A DNA stretch of 64,000 nt. Origin: Aquarana catesbeiana (lineage: Eukaryota > Chordata > Amphibia > Anura > Ranidae). The DNA lies in assembly GCF_042186555.1 (NCBI RefSeq), contig NC_133328.1:332390039-332454038 (forward strand), read 5' to 3'. The position numbers and the translations under genes are program-made. The notes beneath the pieces were generated by a model. It worked only from the letters and a program-made list of their open reading frames with translations. It did no database searches and was not told the origin of the DNA. This document shows, in pieces, positions 11,925 through 22,508 of the stretch (position 1 is its first letter; each line of letters begins with the position of its first letter).

Positions 11925-12639
11925 TCTGTTTTGCTTACACTTACACATAAAGACTTATGTAAATATCCAACTAAATTTAAAAAAAGGAACATTTTTTATC
12001 ATTTCTAAATGAAAAAAACATATAAACAGTATAGTGGTGCTGGGGGGTAGCATATAAAGTACACAAAATAAGACATTAATATTGGGTTATCTATATTTAT
12101 GTAATCATAAATTACAGAAGAAGTACCCAACAGTATATCAGCTAACATATTCCTAAAACACAACCATTTATTATATAGGTGCCACACATCTATAAAAATC
12201 AATGATGTTTACTGCTGTTGTAGAAATCAATGCAAACAAAAGGTTATGTGACAGGCAGTACTTGTCAAAAATTAATAAAACACATTTTCAGACTAACTAT
12301 TCTCAAAAGATAGATAGATACATACATTTTGTAGCACACCTCAAATAAATGTGATTAACTATTAAAAAAAAACCCACTACAACACATAAATGGAAGCAAT
12401 AAAATTTACAAACAATGTATTCTTTACATAAAAGATGAATGCTTGTTCATATACTTTATCTCAATTGGTTAGGAACCTTTTTTCTTTCTTTCTAGGTTAA
12501 ATGCAGCTGTTGTAAGTATGCATGGCGGGGGGGGTGGCCATAAGATACTTTGCATATCTATTTTTGCAACAACCAGTTATACTAAAAGTCTTGGAAGGCA
12601 AGACACTTCAATGTATACATTTACTGTTTTTTTTTGCAA
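11925..12639. other. No gene seen
   Basis: AT-rich. A G run at 12526-12533 and a T run at 12630-12638 are the only notable features. The left border of the following DIRS fragment may lie within the last 100 bases. Confidence 0.45.
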
Positions 12640-13224
12640 TACACGTGTAACCAGAAAGAGGGAAGGGACCTCTGTGTCCCGTGATGTACTCCAAGAAAAG
12701 GATTTTACAGGTAAGCTGTTATAAAAATCCTAATTTCTTTATCGTACATCACAAGACACAGAACCACAGTAATAACTGTATGAGATGTCCCAGAGCAATG
12801 CCACCTGAGGGGAGGGGACACAAACAAAAGTAGGGTGCAATCAGACCTAAAGACCTATACTGCCGCTTGCAGTACACTGCGCCCAAAGACGATATTCTCA
12901 TGCCTTCTCACATCCACCTGATAAAATCTGGTGAATATATGGACTGAAGCCCAGGTTGCAGATTTGAGCCATGGTGGCTTGGTGATGCACTGCCCAAGAA
13001 GCACTAACAGCCCTGGTGGAGTGCGCTTTGATTTGAAAAGGTGGAACCTTCCTCTTCAAGCCGTAAGCTTGAATAAATACTTATTCATTTCAAATCTATT
13101 TGGCAATAATGGATTTCAATGCTGCCTGTCCTTTCCTAGGACCTTAAGGCAACACAAACAAGACATCTCTTTTCCGAATCTGAGCAGTCGCCTTCAAATA
13201 GATTGACTGCTCTCACTACATCCA
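12640..13224 (-). pseudogene. DIRS tyrosine recombinase, C-terminal half, plus 3' end
   Basis: Read on - from 13224, degraded frames give VRAV, then IKAHSTRAVS (near 13032-13003), which carries the catalytic HxxR box of tyrosine recombinases. Further on (near 12950-12920) comes VHIFTRFYQV with the nucleophilic Tyr. Frameshifts and stops separate the blocks. The N-terminal half lies at 18240-17796 on the same strand; the L2 element separates the two. DIRS elements use this recombinase in place of an integrase. A palindrome at 12671-12762 probably belongs to the terminal/internal complementary region of the element. Confidence 0.75.
12671..12762. repeat. Palindrome near the DIRS end
   Basis: TCTGTGTCCCGTGATGTACT on the left is nearly complementary to the sequence ending at 12762; AGGATTTT and AAAATCCT extend the stem toward the centre. 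DIRS elements carry inverted and internally complementary termini, which fits. Confidence 0.6.
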
Positions 13225-13845
13225 TACAGGGGGCTGCAAATACAGGGGGTTCTTCCAAAGAAGTGGGGTTCTTTAAATTAGTGGCACTTCCGCTCTTGCA
13301 CTATCCAGCTGAACATCTTATTCTCTCTTCACAGGTAAATCTGCATTTATACTCCTATCTCATTTACACTGAACATTGACTGACTGCTCAAATGCATATT
13401 TGGTAAATCTGCGTTTATACTCCCATCTCCTTTAAACTGAACATTGACTGATTGCTCAAATGCATATTTGGTAAATCTGTTTGTCACCACTGTTTCAACT
13501 CCATCTGTAGCCATGCTCACATTATTTCAATGTTTATTTAGCTATTAAGTCTTACCTAAATTATGGGTTCCCTTATCTTTACAATTTTGTCCTTTTAGTC
13601 CTCTTGCAGTTTGATTGTGATGTGAAAAGTTTTGCTCTGCTAGCTGTGTGCCTAATATTACCTCCTGGTTGATTAATTGCCAGATTCAACCCACACTCAA
13701 CACAGTATAAAAACAAGGCCTTCTTTACGGGGAACACATACAGGGGGCTGCACATACAGGGGGTTTACAGGGGGAACCCCCAAAGAAGTGCGGTTCTTTA
13801 AATAAGTGGCAATTCAGCTCTTGCACTTCAGCGATTTGCACAAAG
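13225..13845 (+). repeat. Duplicated 5' blocks of the L2 element
   Basis: A block of about 105 bases starting TACAGGGGGCTGCA occurs at 13225-13330 and again at 13739-13845, 514 bases apart. Between them a 68-base unit starting GGTAAATCTG is repeated in tandem at 13334 and 13402, with a broken third copy at 13470. Tandem 5' units in non-LTR elements often carry promoter activity; here that is inference. Confidence 0.8.
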
Positions 13846-13906
13846 CAAACTACAGCAGACTGCAGGTGACCTAATTTCCAAATGATCTCACTTTCCTCTC
13901 TGAAAC

Positions 13907-15566
13907 ATGCACTCTTTACCTCTCCTTTTCACAATTGCAGCCTCGCTCCTCAAACTCTCTTTTCTTCACCCCTCTTCTCCACCCCACAATCAGTACATAT
14001 CACCCTCACTTCTCCCCTCTCCCTATTACTGCACTCATTGCCTCTTTCTAACTCTAAGCCCACTTGCTAACAAACCCCCCAGGATACTGAAGCATGTCCC
14101 TTCATACAAATCATATTCTCATATTACCTCCCTTACTTTTCTGCTTCTCCTAACTGCTGGAGATATTTCCCAAAACCCTGGGCCTCCCTTATTTAACTGT
14201 ACCCAACACACCCATCACTATCATCCTACACCCTCTGGCAGTAGTCGCAATCTACGCAATTTAGTCTCCATTCCTCTTCTTCCCAACGCCAGCCTCCCTC
14301 TCTCCTGAGCCCTCTGGAATGCTTGCTCTGTCTGCAACAAACTCACCGCTGTTCATGACCTCTTTGTCACTAATTCCTTTAATCTACTTGCTCTCACCGA
14401 AACCTGGCTCCACAAATCTGACACCCCTTCTCCTGCTTCCCTCTCCCAGGGTGACCTTCACTGGACTCACTCCCCTAGGCCTAATGGATGCAAGGGAGGT
14501 GGAGTGGGATTCCTCCTATCCCCCCAATGCACCTTCCAAGTTATTCACTCCCCTCTGTCTCTTTCCTTTTCATTTGAAGCTCACTGTATACGTCTATTCT
14601 CTCCAATTTCCCTAAGAATTGCTGTAAACTACCGGCCCCCTGGACCATTATCGACTTTCCTTGATGAGTTTTCTGCCTGGCTACCCTACTTTCTCTGTTC
14701 TGAAATTCCCACAATCCTTCTTGGTGATTTCAACATCCCTGCTAATACAAACACTCCTGCAACTTCTAAACTTCTTATACCATGTACACACAGGTGGACA
14801 ATCCGACCATGTGTGGGCTTCATTGGACCTGCAGCGGACTTTTTCGGTCAAAAATCAGACGGAATTTAGATTTGGAACATTTTCAAATCTTTCCGACGGA
14901 CTCGAGTCCGGTCGAAAAATACGCTCATCTGTATGCTAGTCTGATGGACGAAAACCGATGCTAAGGCAGCTATTGGCTACTGGCTATGAACTTCCTTATT
15001 TTAGTCCAGTGATACGTCATCATGTACAAGACTTTGGTGTGATCGTGTGTAGGCAAGTCCGTTCCTTCAAAAGTCCATCGAAAGTCCGTCAAAAGTCAGT
15101 CGGAAAGACCGTCGGACCTTTGATGTCGAAAAGTCTGCCCGTGTGTACACGGCATTAGTCTAACCTCTTCATTTGACCTGAAGCAATGGGTACAGGCTTC
15201 TACTCACTCTGATGGCAATGCCCTTGACCTTGTATTCTCCTACCTATGCACTCCATGCAACTTCTCAAACAATCCTTTTCCTCTCTCCGACCATCATCTT
15301 ATTAGTTTCTCTCTCTCCCTGTCTTCCACCACCTTTCCCTCTAATCGCCTAACCATCACCTGTAGAAACTTTCGCAATTTCAACTCTTCTCTCCTCTATT
15401 CTGCTACTGACCACCTCTATGACAAAATGTCTCCCCTGTCCCGCCCCAACCAAGCCACTTCCATCTACAATAAATCCCTGGACAAGCTCGCTCCCCTCAC
15501 CACACGCAAAATCAGGCCTCGACCCCTACAACCATGGCAAACAGATGACACTAAAAATCTCAAAAA
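13907..15566 (+). pseudogene. L2 N-terminal region with 2A-like motif and APE-type endonuclease, interrupted
   Basis: The frame starts with a Leu/Ser-rich stretch, then LLLLTAGDISQNPGPP: a 2A-like ribosome-skipping motif ending NPGP at 14159-14185. The frame continues past a TGA (14306-14308, at a usual Cys position before ALWNAC). The endonuclease follows: LTETWLHKSDTP, NYRPPGPL and ILLGDFNIPANT. A 377-base MITE interrupts it after TSKLL. Downstream (15159-15566) come HSDGNALDLVFS and SDHHLISF, the last endonuclease motifs, then the linker to NLKK, where the foldback copy cuts in. The endonuclease would nick DNA to prime reverse transcription. This copy is dead: one nonsense codon, two insertions and no RT palm. 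Confidence 0.8.
14778..15154. mobile_element. Harbinger-type MITE, 377 bp
   Basis: Target duplication TTA at 14775-14777 and 15155-15157. The left end TACCATGTACACAC matches the reverse complement of the right end, TGCCGTGTACACAC, and both resemble the Harbinger terminus at 4311. No coding capacity. It is inserted in the L2 endonuclease between TSKLL and the segment encoding SSFDLKQWV. Confidence 0.85.
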
Positions 15567-15569
15567 ACC

Positions 15570-16951
15570 CGGTTACATAATGGGTGACCCCCACCCCCTT
15601 CTGACCCAACGGGGAAAATCATAGGGAAGTCCCCATGAAGTCCCCGTGCGTCAGAAGGGGACGGGGTCACCGGGTGGCCCTGCCCTTAGTTATATAAGAA
15701 CTGTCAGAAGAACAGAAGCGTCACACAGCGGGAACCTCCCATGGATGTGGATCGTCCTATGAATGAAGCAGGGAAGAAGAAGCCGGAGGAAAATGCAGAC
15801 GAGAAGACCGAAGGAAGAAGCAGAGGATCGGAGGAAGAAGCAGAAGAAGCAGGGGAAGAACAAGATGGAGGAAGAAAACTGAAGACCAGAAGAAGATGGA
15901 AGAAGAAGACATTAATAAAGGTATTGTCAAAAGCTGTCTCTTGTCTTTTTTAAAACTTTTGACACTGTTTTTTGTGAAATGGTATGGGTACAGTTGTACC
16001 CCCTTACCATTTCACACAGAGGGGGGCCGGGATCTGGGGGTCCCCTTGTTAAAGAGGGGCTTCCAGATTCTGATAAGCCCCCCACCCACAGACCCCCACA
16101 ACCACCGGGCAAGGGTTGTGGGGATGAGGCCCTTGTCCCCATCAACATGGGGACATCCTCCCCATGTTGAGGGCATGTGGCCTGGTATGGTTCAGGAGGG
16201 GGGCACTCTCTCATCCCCCTCATCCCCCCTCTTTTCCTGTGGCCTGCCAGGTTGCATGCTCGGATAAGGGTCTCGTATGGATTTTTCGGGGGACCCCACG
16301 CCATTTTTTTAAAAATTTTGGTGCGGGGTTCCCCTAATACCCATATCAGACCTGAAGGGCCTGGTATTGAATTTTTTTTTTAAATTTTGGTTTGGGGTTC
16401 CTCTTAATATTCATACCAGACCTAAAGGGCCTGGTAATGCACTGTGGGGGAATCCCATGCTGTTTTTTTCAATGACTTTTATGAATATTGCAGAGACAAT
16501 TCATTATAGCTGCGGGCGCTACCGCTAGTACTTTTAAATGACTTTCTTTTCCTTTAGAAATGTCATTTTGCTCTCGGACTGTTGTAAACACGGGAAACAT
16601 GTGCCACTTTACAGGCATACTATCCCCCAGGTATGAAATTTAAAGGAATATTTCACTTTTATTGTTTCACTTTAAGAATTATTAAAATCACTGCTCCTGA
16701 AAAACGGCCATTTTTAAAACTCTTTTTTGCATTGATACATGTCTCCGGGGGCAGGACCCAGGTCTCCAAACACTTTTTATGACAATAGCTTGCATATTAA
16801 CCTTTAAAATTAGCACTTTTGATTTCTCCCATAGACTTGTAAAGGGTTTTCCGCGGCTTTCAAATTTGCCGCGAACACCCCAAATCGAACGGGCGAACAG
16901 CCAATGTTCGAGTCGAACTCATGTTCAACCCAAACAGACAGCCCATCCCTA
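15570..16951 (+). mobile_element. Single-arm copy of the hAT-like foldback family
   Basis: Matches the right half of the 52553-55526 palindrome from its central hairpin outward: the GGGGTCACCGGGTGG block, a TATA box, a purine-rich tract, AATAAA (15914-15919), the CATACCAGACCTGAAGGGCC blocks, and the terminus ending CATCCCTA at 16951. Only about 45 bases of the other arm remain, in a hairpin at 15581-15675. No 8-bp duplication is visible, and L2 RT sequence is missing at the join, so a deletion accompanied or followed insertion. Confidence 0.75.
15691..15698 (+). promoter_or_regulatory. TATA box of a mini transcription unit in the foldback arm
   Basis: TATATAAG lies 50 bases before an ATG at 15741 that opens a 70-codon Glu/Lys/Arg-rich ORF (starting MDVDRPMNEAGKKK). 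About 220 bases after the TATA box comes AATAAA (15914-15919), then a GT-rich stretch. Whether the ORF is translated is unknown; the related copy at 54 kb does not keep the same frame. Confidence 0.4.
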
Positions 16952-16954
16952 CCA

Positions 16955-17560
16955 TCCACATGTCAGCGTGCTAGGTGTTATCCTGGACTCTGAACTCTCC
17001 TTTTGGCCCCACATCCAATCACTTTCCAAAGCTTGCCGTCTCAACCTCCGCAACATCTCCAAACTACGTCCCTTTCTAACCAATGAAACCACAAAGCTCC
17101 TGATTCACTCCCTGGTTATCTCTCGCCTTGACTACTGCAACTCCCTCCTCATTGGCTTACCTTTAAAAAGACTAACCCCCTTCAGTCCATCATGAATGCT
17201 GCTGCCAGACTCATCCACCTTACAAACCATACAGTGTCTGCTACCCCTCTCTGCCAATCCCTCCATTGGCTGCCCCTTGCCCAACAAATTAAATTCAAAA
17301 TACTAACAATAACTTACAAAGCCATCCGCAACTCTGCCCCAGCTACATCACTAGCCTACTCTCAAAATACCAACCTAATTGCCCTCTTCATTCCTCCCAA
17401 GACCTCCTGCTCTCTAGCTCCCTCATCACCTCCTCCCATATCTGCCTCCAGGACTTCTCCCGAGCCTCGCCCAACCTCTGGAATTCACTACCCCAATCTG
17501 TCAGACTGTCTCCAAATGTATCAACTTTTAGGCAATACCTGAAAACTTTCCTCTTCAGAG
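16955..17560 (+). pseudogene. L2 reverse transcriptase C-terminal region
   Basis: One frame gives LGVILDSELSFWPHIQSLSK and SLVISRLDYCNSLLIGLP; the next frame gives NAAARLIHLTNH and SLHWLPLAQQIKFKILTITY. This is the conserved C-terminal tail of CR1/L2 polyproteins. Frameshifts occur between the blocks, and the RT palm upstream is absent. Confidence 0.8.
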
Positions 17561-17795
17561 AAACCTATCCTGCCTCCATCTAACAACTGCACTATTTTAT
17601 CCATTAGCTCATCCCCCACAGCTAATACCCTTTTGTATAACTTGACCCTCCCTTCTAGATTGTAAGCTGTAAAAAGAGCAGGGCCCTCTGATTCTCCCTG
17701 TATTGAATTGTATTGTAATTGTACTGTCTGCCCTAATGTTGTAAAGCGCTGCGTAAACTGTACTATATAAATCCTGTATAATAATAATTATAATA

Positions 17796-18240
17796 ACATC
17801 CAAAGAATGTAGTGACTTTTCTTCCTTAGAACAGGGTTCTGGAAAAAATGAAGGAAAAACAATATCCTGGTTTAGGTGAAAACCTGAAACCACCTTTGGC
17901 AGAAAGCTAGGAGGAGGAGGACGCAATACTACCCTATCTTTGTGAATGATTAAATATGGCTCTTTACAATAAAGAGCCGCCAACTCTGATACCTTTCTTG
18001 CAGAAGAAATGGCTACCAGAAAAACTAGCTTCCTTGTCAAAAGGACCAAAGGAATATGTTGTATCAGCTCAAAAGGCTGTTTCTGTAATGCCGACAGAAC
18101 CAAATTTAAGTCCCAAGGGTTCAGGGGTACTATAACAAGTGGATTAAGCCTGTATAAAGCTTTGAACCAAAGAATGTGAAGCAAGCGGACGTTGAAACAA
18201 TTACTGATAAGGCCGAGACCTGGCCTTACCTGACCCCTGG
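17796..18240 (-). pseudogene. DIRS tyrosine recombinase, N-terminal half
   Basis: On - from about 18140 the frame reads WDLNLVLSALQKQPFE, then LTRKLVFLVAISSARKVSEL, which holds the first catalytic Arg (box I), then RPPPPSFLPKVVSGFHLNQD. It stops at HSLDV, exactly where the 7-base L2 target duplication begins; the protein resumes at 13224. The DIRS RT/RNase H part upstream is missing: an L1 fragment starts at about 18241. The nominal start at 18184 is TTG, not a true start. Confidence 0.8.
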
Positions 18241-19330
18241 GTTTTTTAATTTTCTATTACATAAATGGAAAAAGACCAACAGTTTTGAAAAAAAAATGTT
18301 TTTTACTTTTTGCTATAAAACATCTCATAACAAAAAATATAAAAAATCAAATCTCTTAAAAAATTAGGCAAATGAGAATGCAATGAAAGAACCTTTGCAT
18401 GAAGTTTGATGTCCACATTTTATGAGGATGTTGCTCAATAATTTTGGACTTGGGTTGCATCTTTCACCTTTTTTTTTGTGAAGGACCATAATGCTGGCTT
18501 TGAAGCAAAGAATTAAAGGCTCATAGAAAATGAGAGGTAAGAATATGAGGGGAATTTCTATAATATTGGACGGGGAGCCCGTCTGCGAACAGACTCTTGC
18601 TGGGCTTCATCTGTTTGAGAGTGCTCAGTAGTTCCTCAGCTGATATTAGCTTTTCTAATTCTTTAGCAGAATGTGAAGAAATAGAGGGCATACCATGTGT
18701 CCTCAGATATTTTCTGATTAGGTGCTGACGGTCTGGAGGAGTGAGATTGTTTGAGCTTAAAGAGCATAGATTGTAAAGTTGCTCATAGTATCCGGTGAAT
18801 TAAAGGGTGATCTCCTTGGTCCTATGATACCCCTTATCATGCTTATCATGGATCACAAGGACTGTCATGTCTGCTCTTTTGCCCTGTTACATTTTTGCTA
18901 ATGGTGTCCCTCTTTTATTTGCAATAATTTGGAGGTAAGAGTAAATTGTCATCTGGTCTACTTCCCAACTTCTTCTAAAAGAGAGTTTGTAGCCTGAGTT
19001 AGGGAAGTGCAAGCATCAGTTGTTTGAATGCTTTTATGTGCATCCTTTAACAAGTACATTTGGGTAAATAAAGCCACCACATGAGCTTTTCTCTCCTTTT
19101 TCAGTTTTTTTGGAAAGAGAAGTACATTCACCTCTTTGTGCACATTTGTATGCTACCTATTGAGTCAGTGCCGATGATCAGAAGTCACACTGAAGCTGAA
19201 ATAGTCCTGAAGATTGGATCTGAGTTTGTGGAGAGTTAGAGGAGTTCAATAATGGGTTTAGAGGAAGGTTTATATCGCACTCCAAAATCAAGATCCTGGA
19301 GTGGAAAGATGATTAAGTGATTAGGTATTA
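18241..19330 (-). pseudogene. L1-type reverse transcriptase fragment (linker and start of RT)
   Basis: On - the blocks read, in order: PKKLKKERKAHVVALFTQMY and SLTQATNSLLEE (the helical linker after the endonuclease), then PPDRQHLIRKYLRTHGMPSI, then SAEELLSTLKQMKPSKSLFA with DGLP. The last resembles the KSPGPDG entry of the L1 RT domain. Frameshifts and stops are frequent, so it is an old copy. It ends before the catalytic motifs. Confidence 0.65.
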
Positions 19331-19639
19331 TATTATATAAAACATGCTTTTCATTTGGGGGTATATGTTTGCAAATGTAATGTGTCTGTTTTGCAAGTTA
19401 TTTTTTAGAATTATGTAATGCCCTTCAGAGTCTGACAGTTGGTAAATACGGTGTAATGCAACCTTTTTGTCAAATAAATGGCTGCTCCCTTTGTTTTGGA
19501 ATCAGTGGTGGATGCATGATATAAGGTGGGGTATTTGACAATGGTGGATTTAGAGATTTAATTGAAAGTCATAGATCTTTTCTCAGGAACATTAAAGTGG
19601 ATGTAAAGGCTGAGGCTTTTTAACTTAATGAATTCTATG

Positions 19640-19809
19640 CATTAAGATAGAAACATAGAGCATTGATGAAAAGTGATGGCAGAAAAAAGGCAGAGTAGTC
19701 CATCGAGTCTGCCCCTTCTTTTTTTTGTTTTTTGTTTTTTTGGTTAACTTTTTGTCTGAGTATAGATCTATGTTTGTTCCAAGCACGTTTGAAGCCATTT
19801 ACTGTTGAC
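19640..19809 (-). mobile_element. 3' tail of a CR1/Rex-like non-LTR element
   Basis: On - it reads AWNKH followed by a short segment and GGGCAGACTCGATGGACTAC ... ATGTTTCTATC, a recognisable 3' end of CR1-like elements in fish and frogs. The RT part of probably the same element is at 21130-20615. The half foldback at 19810-20614 lies between them. Confidence 0.6.
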
Positions 19810-20614
19810 TAGGGATGACCTTCGAGCTCGAGTCAAACTCATGTTTGACTCGAACATCGGCTGTTCGCCAGTTCACAATTTGGGGTGTTCGCTGCAAATT
19901 CAAAAGCCGCGGAACACCCTTTAAAAGTCTATGGGAGAAATCAAAAGTGCTAATTTTAAAGGCTTATATGCATGGTATTGTCATAAAAAGTGTTTGGGGA
20001 CCTGGGTCCTGCTCCAAGGGACATGGATCAATGCAAAAAAAAGTTTTAAAAACAGCCGTTTTTTCGGGAGCAGTGATTTTAATAATGATAATAATGATTA
20101 AAGTGAAGCAATAAAAGTGTAATATCCCTTTACATTTCGTACCTGGGGGGTGTCTATAGTATGCCTGTAAAGTGGCGCATGTTTCCCGTGTTTAGAACAG
20201 TCTGACAGCAAAATGACATTTCAAAGGAAAAAAAGTAATTTAAAACTACTCGCGGTTATTAATGAATTGTCGGTCCGACAATACACATAAAAGTTCATTG
20301 ATAAAAACGGCATTTCCCCACAGGGGAACCCCGAACCAAAATGTAAAAAAAAAATGGCATGGGGGTCCCCCTAAATTGCATACCAGGCCCTTCAGGTCTG
20401 GTATGGATATTAAGGGGAACCCCGCACCAAAAATTAAAGAAATAAATGGCGTGGGGGTCCCCCTCAAAATCCATACCAGACCCTTATCCGAGCACGCAAC
20501 CTGGCAGGCCACAAGAAAAGAGGGGGGGGCGAGAGAGTGCCCCCCCTCCTGAACCATACCAGGCCACATTCCCTCAACATTGGGAGGGTGCTTTGGGGTC
20601 CCCAAATCTTTTTC
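19810..20614 (+). mobile_element. Single-arm copy of the hAT-like foldback family
   Basis: Starts TAGGGATGAC at 19810 and follows the same order as an arm of the 52553-55526 element (the GAACA/GTTCG-rich end, AAAAGTGCTAATTTTAAAGG, then the CATACCAGACCCTTATCCGA block). It stops near 20614, well before the palindrome centre. CR1-like sequence flanks it on both sides (EEKDLG on the right, the AWNKH tail on the left). Confidence 0.75.
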
Positions 20615-21130
20615 CTCTCTAGTGCTGGCCAGCACTGTACCCCCAATGTTGTACTCTCTCAATGTTTTTTTTTCCATAGGTGATTTTTTTTTTACATTTA
20701 GAAACATTTATTTGCAGTTTCCACTGCTTTGACCAATCTTCCAGCAATGCATTACCAAATCATGTTACATGTTCCAGACTCCTCCGGGGATATCAACTCT
20801 ATTACATACCTTTGTATCATCAGCAAAAAGACATACCTTGCCCAACAAACCTTTGGTTATATTACTTACATATAGATTAAATGGAACAGGACATAGTACA
20901 GAGCCTTTTTGGTACACCACAAGTGACTGATCTCTGTTCCGAATTAACCCTATTTACATCAACACTCTGGTAGCTATCCTTTAGCCAACTGCATATCCAC
21001 TGAACCATCGAGGGTTAAGTCCTAGCTTGTACAACTTTTGTATTAGATCATTCTGTGTAACTGTAGCAAATGCCTTGCTGAAATCAAGATATGCTCTATC
21101 CACAGTATTTTAAGAAATCTGCATACAAAT
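20615..21130 (-). pseudogene. CR1/Rex-like reverse transcriptase fragment
   Basis: On - the degraded frames read RAYLDFSKAFATVTHNDLIQ, then QKGSVLCPVLFNLYV, then KVCLFADDTKV (the FADD catalytic box, near 20832-20815). After these come the NVKK segment and STREEKDLG, the landmark just before the thumb. The order matches CR1-clade RTs. Stops and shifts lie between the blocks. Confidence 0.75.
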
Positions 21131-21627
21131 GGGACATCATCCCAGCTTCCAAAACGTACCATGAAAAACAAATTCCATACAAGTATTTCACTGAAGTAAA
21201 CCAGATATTTTTAAAAAAGAGTTACTTAAATTCAAACAGAGGTATTAACCAAGGATAGGTGGCTGTTTCCAAACTCCTGCTGTTTTTAAACTACTGCTGT
21301 TTAAACTATGAACTTTGTCCTGCTCCACTTCTGTACTGCTGTACTTCGAAAGAGCAAACTCTACCCTTCTTAAATACAACATTAATTTGGCTGAAAAGCA
21401 CTGATTTGGTAAAAAAAAAGTGCCAGCACCAGCATGTAGTAGACCCAAGTGAAATTTACTCAAAATCTGGTCCATCTAGCTATGCAATCATGGGAACATG
21501 AAAACAGAGGTAAAACTGCAACTCATTTAGCAACAATCATCATTAACAAACAGTAGGTTGCAAAATCCCACATCACCATGAGTGGGAGTTTGTACATGTG
21601 CAACTCAGCCAGTATATACTATATATA
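21131..21627. other. No gene seen
   Basis: Unassigned sequence between the CR1-like fragment and the Tc1 fragment. Confidence 0.45.
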
Positions 21628-22439
21628 CATTGATTAGCCATAACATTATGACCACTCATCATAACCAATCAAGGTATCGACTCTACTAGACCTCGGAAAG
21701 GTATGCTGTGGTATCTGGCACCAAGCCATCAGTAGCAGATTGTTTAAATCTTGCAAGTTGTGAGGTGGAGCCTCCAAGGATCAGGTTTATTTTTCCAGCA
21801 CATCCCACAGATGCTTGAATGGATTGAGACCAGGATGATTTGGAGGCCAAGTCAGCACCTTGAACCCATTGTTGTGTTCCCCAAACCATTCTTGAATTCA
21901 TCAGATCAAGCCACCTTCTTTCCTTGCTCTGTGGTCCAGTTCTGATGCTCATGTGCCCATTGTAGGTGTTATTGGCTGTGAAAACGAATCAGCATGGGCA
22001 CCCTAACTGATCTGTGGCTATGCAGTCCCATACACAACAAACTGCAATGCACTCTGTGTTCTGACTCCTTTTTTTCAGAACTAACATTAACTTGTTCATT
22101 AATTTAAGCTACAGTAGCTCTTCTATTGAATTGTACTACATGGGCCAGCCTTCGTTCCCCTTGTGCATCAAGAGACTTGGCCGTCCATGAAGCTGTCACT
22201 GGTTCACTGGTTTTCCTTCCTTGGACCTCTTTTGGTAGGTCCTGAACATTGAAGTCCGTAAAGATCCCACAAGAGCTGCAATTTTGGAGTTCCACTGATC
22301 TAGTCGTCTAGTCAATTAAGCCCTGGTCAAAAGCGCTTAAATCCTTACACTTGCCTATTTTTCTACTTTCAATACATCAACTTCAAGGACATATTCACTT
22401 GCTTCCTAATATATCCCACCCACTTTCAGGTGCCATCAG

Positions 22440-22440
<1 letters not shown>
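21628..22440 (-). pseudogene. Tc1/mariner transposase, internally deleted
   Basis: The - strand carries the N-terminal DNA-binding part near 22300-22104 (SLDAQGERRLAHVVQFNRRA). The C-terminal part near 21860-21700 corresponds to NSPDLNPIEHLW-type sequence and the segment before the end. The middle, including most of the DDE core, is missing around 21890-21900. The left end ATTGATTAGCCATAACATTA is a known type of terminal sequence for these elements. The right end is lost in the TA microsatellite. Confidence 0.7.

Positions 22441-22442
<2 letters not shown>

Positions 22443-22506
<64 letters not shown>
22443..22506. repeat. (TA)n microsatellite
   Basis: About 64 bases of alternating TA, continuing into an imperfect palindrome (TATACAGTATATACTGTATA) up to about 22535. 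The Tyr/Ile ORFs on both strands are translations of this run. Confidence 0.98.

Positions 22507-22508
<2 letters not shown>

Larger units (their letters stand above)
13225..17795 (+). mobile_element. L2-type non-LTR retrotransposon inserted into DIRS, with nested insertions
   Basis: Bounded by a 7-base target duplication ACATCCA at 13218-13224 and 17796-17802, which restores continuity of the DIRS gene when the insert is ignored. It has a 5' region with repeated blocks, an N-terminal ORF with a 2A-like motif, an endonuclease, and a C-terminal RT end. The 3' tail has GTAAAGCGCTGCGTAAACTG and a TAATAA-type microsatellite (17778-17796), typical of L2. A MITE (14778-15154) and a half hAT-like foldback (15570-16951) sit inside. 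The central RT palm is missing where the foldback lies. Confidence 0.85.

Noticed and set aside
17609..18184. DIRS ORF of 191 codons taken as a complete gene
   Set aside because: Its nominal start is TTG, its last ~60 codons are L2 tail sequence, and the catalytic HxxR and Tyr are 4.6 kb away.
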